Origin: Stichopus chloronotus
Taxonomy: Eukaryota; Echinodermata; Holothuroidea; Aspidochirotida; Stichopodidae
DNA length: 64,000 bases
Direction of reading: 5' to 3'
NCBI GenBank assembly: GCA_021234535.1
Contig: SFZH01000008.1
Location: forward strand, 19,693,358-19,757,357
The position numbers were made by a program, and so were the translations under genes. Within the stretch, counting starts at the first letter, position 1. Each line of letters opens with the position of its first letter. Of the stretch, positions 1 to 11,900 are shown one piece after another. The notes under the pieces are model-generated. The model had not been told where the DNA came from. It ran no database searches and saw only the letters and a program-made list of their open reading frames with translations.

Positions 1-217
1 GCATGAATTGTAAATTGGAATTGATTAAATATACCACGGGTTATTAGCTTTATAAAAAGAACTAAATTACTGATCATTTGGATCAAATACCCTTGAGCGT
101 GCATGAACTGTGATTGCTTAATTGAATGAATCAAATTTTAACTGACCCCCCTCTGTTCAAATTGGTCACTGTTATCTAACATAATTTATCACAGTTGACT
201 GCCAGTAGAAACCACAA

Positions 218-1344
218 TAGCCGTGTTCCCATTTGAGTGAGCGCAGTGGATCAAGATCTACCGCGCTAGATCAAACTCTAATGGGAACGCGGATCAACAA
301 CGCTCACTCAAGATCAAGATCCACCGATTTTGATGCACCCATCGGGGTAGATCAGATCGACCGCTCTGGATCAAAGTTCGTAATGGGAACACATCGGTAG
401 ATCAAGTGACCCTGGATCTCCGGTTTATTCCTTCCCGGCATGCATTTGCTTTCCGGTGGCAAACGCGGGTAATTAGTTCTAACTTAAGCCTCGCTGGTCA
501 AGTCGCTAGTAGGGCAAGTGTATACACCATAGTGCAGTAGTGTAGCGTACATGTACAGCGCACATTTTCTGCCTGTATTTCGCTACTGATTGACCTAGAA
601 GGGGCTAAGTTACTGCAATTCTGATAATGGTACTAATTTAGAATCGGTAGCAATCGGACAAGGTATCAGGTATAATTAAAAGAACTAGCGAGCACGTTCA
701 TATGGTACGGATTTTAAAGTTGCGCCCTGATAATGTATAAGAAATTTGGTCTGTTCGTTGACTTATTTTCGGTATGTTGCTTTTCAAAACAATTTCTTCT
801 TACGTCTGCTCTGTTACCGATAAATTGAACCCCTGATATAAAGTGTATATAAACTGCCGAATGGCATTTTAGTGCAACAAGAGAAACATTCGTCAAGTGG
901 TCAACTGCCTTCGATGTAATAAACTCTTAACTGAGATAGAAGCACGAGCAAACTTGCCAAACCAGCAATGTTTTCCTCCATATTAAAAAACAAATGACGT
1001 TCTTGACATGTGTTAATACCTCACGCTCCTAAGTACGTCGTAGAAGTGGGAACAAAGTTAGTGCTAAGCTGCGAAATTATGATATGACCAATACTATGCT
1101 GCTGTTGTAGTGTGCATGCAGTTAGCAACACCCGCACATGTACATTTTTGTGATACAGTGCTAGTGTGCGATATCCGACTTGTAAACGTTGGTGACCTTT
1201 TCGTGCTTACGCAATGTGTTCATATAACATGTTGATCTACTGCGCTCACTCAAATGGGAACGCGGCTCTGGATCAAGTTATTCGACACCACTCGATGCAA
1301 TAAAACCATGATCCACCGCGCTCACTCAAATGGGAACACGGCTA
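218..1344. mobile_element. Non-autonomous DNA element with about 38-bp terminal inverted repeats
   Basis: The left end starts TAGCCGTGTTCCCATTTGAG and runs on through GAGCGCAGTGGATCA (218-255). The right end (about 1307-1344) is its reverse complement with very few mismatches. Both ends start with TA. Subterminal copies of the same motif lie inside, at 382-392 and around 1234-1266, so the ends form nested hairpins. The interior has no transposase-like reading frame. Superfamily is not assigned. Confidence 0.6.
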
Positions 1345-2099
1345 ATGTCCAGAATAAATCATACAGTCTGTTGAGCCAGGTGCTCAATGGACTTAACCAT
1401 TTACTGTATAAACAGTGTCTCTGTTTAGCCCTTAAAGGGAAATAGGGCGTTTGTTGTACAGAAAACTACCATATTTTTAAAACCATTATTTGTGGACATA
1501 GAATGATAGATTATTCAAAATTATGAATTACAGTAGCCTTATTTTCAAGGAATAAGATTCTCACAGATCAGAAATTTAGTTATTTGTTGCTCAACAATAA
1601 TTTGTTCACCCAAACTTTTTAAAATTCAAATGATGCATCCGTTACTCATCACATGCATAATGTTTTGAGGAGATGAAGCTTTGACAGATATTTATTGATG
1701 AGACTGAATGGTTTAACAATGGTTAAGGCGAATTTCTTTGTATGCCATGTTGGTGTATTCTAAACGCCCTATTTCACTTTACAGTAGTTCAGGTAAGCTT
1801 TAAACAAGTGACTACTGTGTATCAAACCAGGGAAACTTGTACTGTGTGTTGTGTCTTTAAGTAGACTAAAGGCAAAATTGCAAGTCATGCTAGATTCTTG
1901 TTTAATAGGAATATCAGTTTTTGCTAATTTTCAAGGACCTCATAGCCATTGGGAAGGGCATCATGCCAAAAAATCAAATATGAAAGAGCTGCCACCAATA
2001 GCTGTAACTCGACAAAATAAAGTGCTATAATTTTGATTAAATAAACATGTTTACCTTTTTATCAAGTTATTAGACACGACAAAATATAATTTGTTCCCC

Positions 2100-2480
2100 T
2101 GCAGCATCATATCCGTTTGGGAGTTTTCTCATGTTTGTGTAGGTCAAAGGTTATTTGGGGTGACAAAAGGTCAAAACCTTGTATGCATGATATTTTAAGG
2201 GTGATAAATAAGAGGGATCTTATACTTAGTTTGTGAATTGTTCATATTTAGCATGTTGATGGCCATATAGGGTAGGTGATCCCTATTGTTTTAAGTGGAG
2301 GTGAAAGGTCATTTTGAGTCACGAGATTTCAAAAGGTTTTGACCTTACTAAGATGGTATCTCAAGTAGGATAACTGTGTGGGATCTCATGCTTGTCGTGT
2401 GGGCGATTCATGTTTGTTACAATATATATCATGAGGCAAGGAATCACTAAGCCTTTTGGCTTTCTAGTTTTTTTTGTATG
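2100..2480 (+). repeat. Dispersed AGGTCA-rich repeat, copy 1
   Basis: Phrases such as AGGTCAAAGGT, GATCTCATGCTTGTC and AAGGAATCACTAAGCCTTTT recur in the same order and orientation near 54000-55040 and, in part, at 18000-18260 and 41040-41350. The right end matches the right end of the 54-kb array closely, which marks it as a mobile or transposed repeat rather than gene sequence. Confidence 0.55.
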
Positions 2481-2656
2481 GCTATGCCTCATTCAAAGGC
2501 AGACTGCATTGCAAAGTACACAATGCAGTGTTTCTCAAAAAGTCTCACTCGTATCATCATTAGCTTGTGGTAACAAAACTGCTGGACGCAGCTCATGTTG
2601 GGTGGGAACAAATATCTATTTTTACTTCATCACTTTTGTTGTTGTTTTTTTTTCAG

Positions 2657-2905
2657 TTAATGATCCACCATTTGCTCCTGTTTGTCCCAGCCCTGAAGCT
2701 GTCACCAGTTTTGTCGGGAATGTTGGTCAGTTTGTTGACTGGGACATCAGTGTTTGTTTTGACATTCAGGATGGTCCTATAACATCGTCCTGTTCCCCAG
2801 CAAGTGGTGGTCTCTTTGCTGTCGGTCAGACACCTGTGACTTGTACGTGTGAAGATTTTGGCGGAGCTACGTCCCAGTGTAGTTTCACTGTTGAAGTTCT
2901 TCCAG
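2657..2905 (+). CDS. HYR exon e1, type B (six cysteines)
   Basis: The exon is 249 nt with acceptor TTTTTTTCAG and donor GTGAGT, and starts with the split codon before NDPPFAPVCP. The six cysteines are spaced C-x23-C-x11-C-x16-C-x-C-x9-C. The hallmark W is in VDWDIS, and the acidic DIQDG stretch between Cys2 and Cys3 corresponds to D-x-EDG of the other type B modules. The frame stays open upstream into the intron, but that part is repeat sequence and was not included. Confidence 0.87.
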
Positions 2906-5900
2906 GTGAGTGGTTTTTTTGCTGACTTAATTCTCTCCTCTCTGCTGTCTGCTCTGGAATTACTTTGGTGAGGATTTGTTTAATATGTCCAGGAGACTTA
3001 GACCATTCTCTGAAAAAAATCTTTTTCTTTCTAATATTTACGGATTAAGGGTGGATTCTACTCTTTGAATAGTAATCAATGTTGCTAAATGATTCCAAAA
3101 TTTTGACATTAAGTGATTCTTATCTAGACTCTCCGATCGTTATTTTTCATTCTCCATTAGCGAGGAGATGTGGTTTTTGGCTCTTTTTGTCACCCTTGTA
3201 TGTTTTTATCTCTGCAGATGGATTTAAATACTGTATACTTGTCTGTGCCTTATCCTTTGGTAGCATTAAAAATGACATGACTCATCAATGAGTCACCCAA
3301 TATTCTTACAGTCTGTATATTTTTATGAGCATTACCTGATGTGGTTTCAAAATCGTAGCGCTCATTCATTTTCCACTAAATGTAACATTTCTCTCCCATT
3401 TATTGATTTTTGTAGCCAACTCACCTCCATTAGCACCTGTTTGTCCCGGTGTTACATCTGTAATCAGCTTTCCAGGAGACATTGGTCAAGTCGTTACCTG
3501 GACCATTGAAGACTGTCAAGACGATGAAGACGGTGTTATAATGCCGTCCTGCCTGTTACCGAGCGGAAGTTTCTTCAGTGTCGGTCAGACGTCTGTGACT
3601 TGCACTTGCATGGATTCAGATGGAGCTTCATCAGCGTGTGACTTCATTGTTGAAGTGTCTCCATTTGGTAAATTGTCAAGTGGTTTTGTGATACCTTGAA
3701 ATGGTTGGAAGTATGAGTTCGGGGTATCTAGTAGTTAGTTATCGTTCCATTTTTTGCTGCCATTTTTGAGTTGCAAGGAGCAAACCTGTCAGTGAATGAG
3801 ATAAAAATGGCACATTCTGTAGTACTTCAAGATACAGAGATGCTGGTGGAAAGGCACAGATCAGATATTAGGTCTATGGAGGAGATTGTATCATCTTGCC
3901 ACATTGATTGTTGTTGTATTGATTGTTGTTGTATTGATTGTTGTTGTATTGACTGTTGTTGTATTGATTGTTGTTGTATTGATTGTTGTTGTATTGATTG
4001 TTGTTGTATTGACTGTTGTTGTATTGATTGTTGTTGCATTGATTGTTGTTGTATCGATTGTTGTTGTATTGATTGTTGTTGCATTGATTGTTGTTGTATT
4101 GATTGTTGTTGTATTGATTGTTGTTGTATTGATTGTTGTTGTATTGATTGTTGTTGGATTGACTGTTGTTGAATTGACTGTTGTTGTATTGACTGTTGTT
4201 GTATTGATTGTTGCTGTATTGATTGTTGTTGTATTGATTGTTGTTGTATTGATTGTTGTTGTATTGATTGTTGTTGTATTGATTGTTGTTGTATTGATTG
4301 TTGTTGTATTGATTGTTGTTGTATTGATTGTTGTTGTATATGTTGTGGAAGTTGTTGCGAATGTTTTCTACAGCTGAAATTTTTTAATGTTCTTTTGATC
4401 ACCCAACAGTAGGTAGTTGGTGCATTGTTTCATGTAGTTAATACTTCGATCGAATTGTCTTATTGCAGCGCAACACCAATTTCCTTTGTATTCAATTATC
4501 AGTATATCATCTGGGATTTTATGTCAGAATGTTCTAGTGTCATGATTTTGTCGTCCAACTGATGACTTGTGTACAAAAACTCATATAACAGACAAAGAGA
4601 TTTGCACTGAGATGCATTATTTGTAGATTTTCAAGAGTATGTGTCCCAGAGATATGTGCATGTGACACTGAACAGTCAGGGACATTTGCAGTCACTTGCA
4701 TAAGAAACTTCATGAAGACATAATGTACACGAGCCAGTTGGTGACTCCTGAATTGTATCCTTAATATTGCTGAGACAATAAATGAATATGCATTAGATTC
4801 GATGTTACACAATTATTTCTGCACTTGCTTGATGATTTCTGCATGGAACACATTATTGTTTGACATATTGCACAAATATTGATTTGAAATTCATAACTGG
4901 TCCTGTTTGCTCTTCCAGGTGATATAAAGCCTGAATTCTTTCTAGTTAGAGACATTACAAAGTCATTAACATGAGACACTGAAAATGGAATTTGTTTGCA
5001 CATGACATGTGATACTAGCATGGTTTTCTTTCATCGATCTAAAGTCAAGTCTCACATACTTACGCCCGTAGCTGACATACTCAACTTTAGCATGTAAATG
5101 AAAAATTCGAGCAAATTGCGATCTTGCTAAAACACATGCTACTGTTACCTATTTTTATTGTGAAGGTATACCAGATAGACCACCTGGAAGAAAAGGTGTG
5201 ATGTTTTCCCCCCTAATGATAAGCTGTAAAAGTGAACAATATGGGTCTGAAATGAGTGCTGATGAAGAACATGGAGGTCCTTCTCACCCAATGCTCTAAA
5301 CTGACCAAAGATGATCATGACACTAGTGTTGATATGGTGCTTTGCTTGTATAATTTAATCATTTGCAGACACTGCTAGTAACATTTATGGAGTTTTCATA
5401 AGTCTTGTCACACTGATATTCCTAATTTTACATAGGAATTCACCCTGATTATTCATGGGTGAAAGTAACCTTGAATATTCATGGGAAAAAGTAACCTTGA
5501 ATATTCATGGGCAAAGTCAAGTTGTCACTTTGGTCCTCTGGTTGATCTTCTCCCACCAAAAATTATCTGCTGTCTGTAAACGGAAATGATGATGAAGTCT
5601 TTCGTGCACCTGCTGCAAAATTATGAATGAAATGTTCAATGAGAAGTAAAAAAAAATAAAGAAAAATACTTGATAATTCACGCTTTTACATTGTCATGCC
5701 ATCCTGTCCTTTCATAGTAGCAAAGTGTCCTATGCTTTCATTTTGTTATAGTTGACACAACTCCACCGGTGATAAGTGGCTGCCCAGAGGACATCTTGGT
5801 AACCATTTTGGCGGGGATGACTGAAGTAGAGGTAACATGGATTGAACCAAATGCAACAGATGATTCCAATGAAGTGGCACTCTCCTTCCGGTCTGCATCC

Positions 5901-8900
5901 CCTGGTGACGTATTTTCGACCTCTGAGAAGGTAGTGGTCACGTATACATTCACTGACCCATCTGAGAACAGCGCTACTTGTCAGTTCTGCATCGAGTTTG
6001 CCATCGGTGAGAATTACACAAACAGGGGACAATTGGCCCATTGAAGTTTCATTTAAAATGATCTTAAATAATTTCCTCTGTATGCCTTTGCACACTTTTC
6101 CATACTTCTTTATACTTTGTTTCTTTCCAGTGACCAAATGTGTATGTTTACTGTGATTGTGGGACTTTGCAAAAGCACAGGCAAATGATTGCTATTCATT
6201 CATTACTTTCTTTCAACTGCTACCACATGCGGGTAATACACACTACATTGCCAGATACTGTAGTACTTGTTGGAGGAGACACTTGATTTCTGTTTCAACA
6301 CCTGTCAATCTCAAGAGCTGCTAGGATAAATTCTGGATTTTGTTTTTGGTATCTGCATGACATTGCAGCTTCACCCCCTTGGAGGATGCTCACTCTGTGG
6401 ACCAGTTGCAGCTCACTGACTAGATTAATTTTAGTCCATCATCATTTTACTCATTTGCAGTTCAGTGCCCCATGGAAGTAAGAGAGAACCTGGAACTGGG
6501 CATGCTAACCATCCCAGTGTCTTGGCCAGATCCGATTGGTACTTCCCCCTCAGGGGGCGCTGTCTCCGTCTCTAGTTCCCATGCTCCTGGCTCTGAGTTC
6601 CCCGTCGGAGAAACAGAAGTCACGTACACATTCACCGATGAAGAGTCTGGAGAGCAGTTCACCTGTAGCTTCCTTGTAATCATCACCATGATTGGTCAGT
6701 CAGATTTGTACTTTTGGGTCACATTATCCAACTTCTCTGAACAAGAAACATCTGATTAGCCTGCAAGTTTCTCGAATATATTCCCAAAGTTTCCCAGGTC
6801 ACCGGCTCACTCTCCACGGTGATGTGACCACTAGGACCTAACAAGGATTGTCAAAGAGTTTTGGAATTGTGTGTTTTGTTGTATTAATAGAACTGTATCC
6901 AGTCCTTGGTCGTACCATAGCTATGCATGTTCAATCAATAATCAGATGCTAACAGATATTAAACTTATGTGCCTCAGTGGTTATAGGAAGCTCTAAATGT
7001 GACATCGATGTCATTGTTGTCAGTCTATCCCTGTTCTTTCCTGGAAGTGAAGGTGATTATTTATGGATTCAAAAGAAATTTTGAACGGGATTACTAGGTA
7101 CGAATATTAATAATACATTTGTAGGTGATTTGTATCATAAATTTTGTGCTGTGTAGATTGGCAATGAACAGTATTTGTTTCTTTTTTTAGAGGAGGGGAA
7201 CTAAAATGAGGTTATTTTAACGAAGCTAATCTCCCCAAAGATTTGTCAGAGTACTATGATAGTAGCAGGCATAGCAACTCCCCCCTTTTTTTTCTCTGGA
7301 TGTGTTTGTGTAGAATGTTTTGACCATGCTTAAATTATTTCAGTGTCACATATATGTCACATTGCAGTTGGAACATTCCACAGCCTGAGACTGTTTTGAA
7401 GGAATTTAAAAGTTGAATCTTCTTTTGACAAGTATCCCATCATCGATGCTAGGAGACGAAAGAAAGATTCGTGTCTGAAAAAATAGATTTTGTCATTCGC
7501 TTTCAAGCATTCTAGGGTGTCAGATTTTTAGCTTTTGTGACATTTCATTGGACAATTCTGATGACAAATGTACCAAATGCAAAGAAAACATGATGCCAGA
7601 AGATACATTGGAAAAGGAATTGCTATTATAGCTCTTGTTTTTTATCCTATTCTCCTAGCATTTCTCAACCTAATATTATCAAGGTATCTCAAAATTCCAT
7701 AGGTTGATGCTTTTGCTCCTTACATATTCATACTGACACAAACATGTCATTTTTTTAATTTGTTTTATCTATTGATGATGTTCAGATCGTTTGGGATAGA
7801 TAAAACTACAAAACCGAGATTGTTGAAAGCATTTCGTGTGAGTCATCTTGGTGACGCTACTGCAAGGTGACAGTGTAATGATATTTATTCTCAAATGTGC
7901 TTAATGTCATAAGTTTAACATTGATGTTACAAGGCATCACATCTTCATTTCTCCATTTTAATTCATCACCATTTGTCGGACTGGGTCAAGTGATAATGTA
8001 AACGGATGCAAAACTGGAGGGCATGAGCAATTGATATTGGATTGAGTGGATCTGATTTTTTTTTTTATTCTTGCAAGTAGGTCATCACTGAGTGTTAGAG
8101 ATATTGCGAGGTTAGATCCGTTTGCTTTTGAAGTTTTGAATTCTGCATTAAAGCCTTTATGGAGACTGTCAAAACCAAACCAAAAAAAAATTGGCAGATT
8201 TTAAACTTAAAATTGAAAGTCATTGAAATCTCAATGGGGACAGGGATGTAAAATGTACAAAGAAGGGTGCAAACTGGTGAAGAGACTCCCATAACTGCAT
8301 CAATCCACAAGGATTAAAAGATCATGAAAAGGTAGCAACCTATTGGTTGTGGACATCTTTCCATTACACTGTGAAGTATCCATTTTCTTGCATGTCCCCA
8401 AACTCTCTCCCTTTACAGATACAACATCCCCGGTAATTTCCGACTGTCCGAGCAATATCACCGAGAGGGTTGATCAAGGTGTGCCAGGTCTCAACATAGA
8501 ATTCATGGAACCAACTGCCACGGATAATTCAGGATTGGCATTTTTGATTTCAAGTCCCATGAGGTCTGGAAGTTTTTTCCCAGTGGGCATAACACAAGTG
8601 ACTTTTGAATTCTCTGATCCAAGTAACAATATTGCAGTGTGTTCATTTACGGTGACTGTAACAAGTGGTAAGTTTCTCTTTGCAAATCATAAAAAGTATG
8701 TAAAAGTATGATTCAAAAGTGAACTTTTGTTAACTAGGTCGAATGTATGGAACTCTTTAATGGATTGCTTATATTCATTAGAAGTGGCTTTCTTATAGCA
8801 AATGGTGCTGCTGCAATTTGAAATTGGAAGAAAAATTTGCAACCTCTTGTGATGCATGTACAATATCACTTTAGAATCCATTTTTACTGTATCAAGAATC

Positions 8901-11900
8901 TCAAAATGATTGCAGTGATGGATTTAATCTCCATTGATAAAGCAGTTTGAGGTCACCACTTTGTTAAAAGGATGGTCTAGCCACAGATATAGCTTTGATA
9001 CGATGAAGAGTAAGTTAATTTGACCATTACAGTGAAACTTCCATTCAATTCCCATGTGTGGTTTCAGAGATATGAGCAGTTGAAGTTGCCACATTTGTTA
9101 CCAACAGTTGACTTGAAGCAAGCAGGAGTGATGTCATCTCCCCACATTGATAAAGCATTTTATGTTTTTCTTTAAAGTTTACACCAAATTTAATACTTGA
9201 CTATCTAGTGCTATCACAATGTGTATGTTTGGGTATGATAGTTTTGCAACCTTCACATAACCAGTACCTAAGCTGACCACCTATTGATTTCAAGGTTGAA
9301 ATAATAAAGTCAATAATAAAGAAAGCAAAAGACTATTCAGCCATGTGAGGAGAGGACGTCACTCCTGTTTGCCTCAAGTTCACCATTGGTAGAGAAGGGG
9401 GTAACTTCAACTGGTAATATCTTGAGAACTCCACATGAGAACTGAATCGAAGTTTCACCAGAATGGTTGGATAAACTTACTCTTCAACATATGCAAGCTA
9501 AATTTGTGGCTAAACCATCCTTTTAAACAAGACAGTCTGGAGGGGCTGCTATAAGGTGACATCTGTAACTTTTACATATTGAAGTAAGAAAAGAAGCTCC
9601 ATTTCAGACAAAGCTCTCAAAACAAGACTCTCCAAAGGAGACAAGCTTTGACTTGACTTCTAAACTCTGATTGAAACATTTTAATCAATCACCATTTGTC
9701 GGCATAGGTCAAATGAAAATGTAAACGGATGCAAAACTGGAGGGCATGAGCAATTGATATCGGATTGAGTGGATCTGATTTTTTTTTATTCTTCCAAGTA
9801 TTAAGTCATCACTGAGTGTTAGAGATATTACGAGGTTAGATTCGTTTGCTTTTAAAGATTTGAATTCTGCATTAAAGGATCTACAGAGACCGTCAAAACA
9901 AAAGAAAATTGGCAGATTTTAAACTTAAAATTGAAAGTCATTGAAATCTCAATGGGGACAGGGATGTAAAATGTACAAAGAAGGGTGCAAACTGGTGAAG
10001 AGACTCCCATAACTGCATCAATCCACAAGGATTAAAAGATCATGAAAAGGTAGCAACCTATTGGTTGTGGACATCTTTCCATTACACTGTGAAGTATCCA
10101 TTTTCTTGCATGTCCCCAAACTCTCTCCCTTTACAGATACAACATCCCCGGTAATTTCCGACTGTCCGAGCAATATCACCGAGAGGGTTGATCAAGGTGT
10201 GCCAGGTCTCAACATAGAATTCATGGAACCAACTGCCACGGATAATTCAGGATTGGCATTTTTGATTTCAAGTCCCATGAGGTCTGGAAGTTTTTTCCCA
10301 GTGGGCATAACACAAGTGACTTTTGAATTCTCTGATCCAAGTAACAATATTGCAGTGTGTTCATTTACGGTGACTGTAACAAGTGGTAAGTTTCTCTTTG
10401 CAAATCATAAAAAGTATGTAAAAGTATGATTCAAAAGTGAACTTTTGTTAACTAGGTCGAATGTATGGAACTCTTTAATGGATTGCTTATATTCATTAGA
10501 AGTGGCTTTCTTATAGCAAATGGTGCTGCTGCAATTTGAAATTGGAAGAAAAATTTGCAACCTCTTGTGATGCATGTACAATATCACTTTAGAATCCATT
10601 TTTACTGTATCAAGAATCTCAAAATGATTGCAGTGATGGATTTAATCTCCATTGATAAAGCAGTTTGAGGTCACCACTTTGTTAAAAGGATGGTCTAGCC
10701 ACAGATATAGCTTTGATACGATGAAGAGTAAGTTAATTTGACCATTACAGTGAAACTTCCATTCAATTCCCATGTGTGGTTTCAGAGATATGAGCAGTTG
10801 AAGTTGCCACATTTGTTACCAACAGTTGACTTGAAGCAAGCAGGAGTGATGTCATCTCCCCACATTGATAAAGCATTTTATGTTTTTCTTTAAAGTTTAC
10901 ACCAAATTTAATACTTGACTATCTAGTGCTATCACAATGTGTATGTTTGGGTATGATAGTTTTGCAACCTTCACATAACCAGTACCTAAGCTGACCACCT
11001 ATTGATTTCAAGGTTGAAATAATAAAGTCAATAATAAAGAAAGCAAAAGACTATTCAGCCATGTGAGGAGAGGACGTCACTCCTGTTTGCCTCAAGTTCA
11101 CCATTGGTAGAGAAGGGGGTAACTTCAACTGGTAATATCTTGAGAACTCCACATGAGAACTGAATCGAAGTTTCACCAGAATGGTTGGATAAACTTACTC
11201 TTCAACATATGCAAGCTAAATTTGTGGCTAAACCATCCTTTTAAACAAGACAGTCTGGAGGGGCTGCTATAAGGTGACATCTGTAACTTTTACATATTGA
11301 AGTAAGAAAAGAAGCTCCATTTCAGACAAAGCTCTCAAAACAAGACTCTCCAAAGGAGACAAGCTTTGACTTGACTTCTAAACTCTGATTGAAACATTTT
11401 AATCAATCACCATTTGTCGGCATAGGTCAAATGAAAATGTAAACGGATGCAAAACTGGAGGGCATGAGCAATTGATATCGGATTGAGTGGATCTGATTTT
11501 TTTTTATTCTTCCAAGTATTAAGTCATCACTGAGTGTTAGAGATATTACGAGGTTAGATTCGTTTGCTTTTAAAGATTTGAATTCTGCATTAAAGGATCT
11601 ACAGAGACCGTCAAAACAAAAGAAAATTGGCAGATTTTAAACTTGAAACTGAAAGTCATTGAAATCTCAAGGGGGACAGGGATGTAAAATGTACAAAGAA
11701 GGGTGCAAACTGGTGAAGAGACTCCCATAACTGCATCAATCCACAAGGATTAAAAGATCATGAAAAGGTAGCAACCTATTGGTTGTGGACATCTTTCCAT
11801 TACACTGTGAAGTATCCATTTTCTTGCATGTCCCCAAACTCTCTCCCTTACCAGATACAACATCCCCGGTAATTTCCGACTGTCCGAGCGATATCACCGA

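Larger units (their letters stand above)
1..2656. other. Region upstream of the first visible exon
   Basis: No HYR exon or other convincing coding sequence is present. The stretch holds a terminal-inverted-repeat element (218-1344) and a copy of a dispersed AGGTCA-rich repeat (about 2100-2480). The rest is AT-rich sequence in which I see nothing. It is either a 5' intron or the gene's upstream flank. Confidence 0.6.
3668..5751 (+). other. Intron e2-e3
   Basis: Holds a 15-bp minisatellite (3903-4337) and a short triplicate repeat (about 5448-5515). The remainder is AT-rich and without recognisable content. Confidence 0.65.

Noticed and set aside
2392..2656. Open frame upstream of e1 with a hydrophobic stretch resembling a signal peptide (GFLVFFVWLCLIQRQ)
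   Set aside because: The sequence belongs to a dispersed repeat also present at about 54960-55040, and a good acceptor (TTTTTTTCAG) with matching phase lies at the start of the module. A true start exon is not supported.
3771..4402. CIDCC, VLIVV and QQQSI repeat proteins
   Set aside because: Artefacts of a 15-bp minisatellite that is open in several frames on both strands; no splice or start context.
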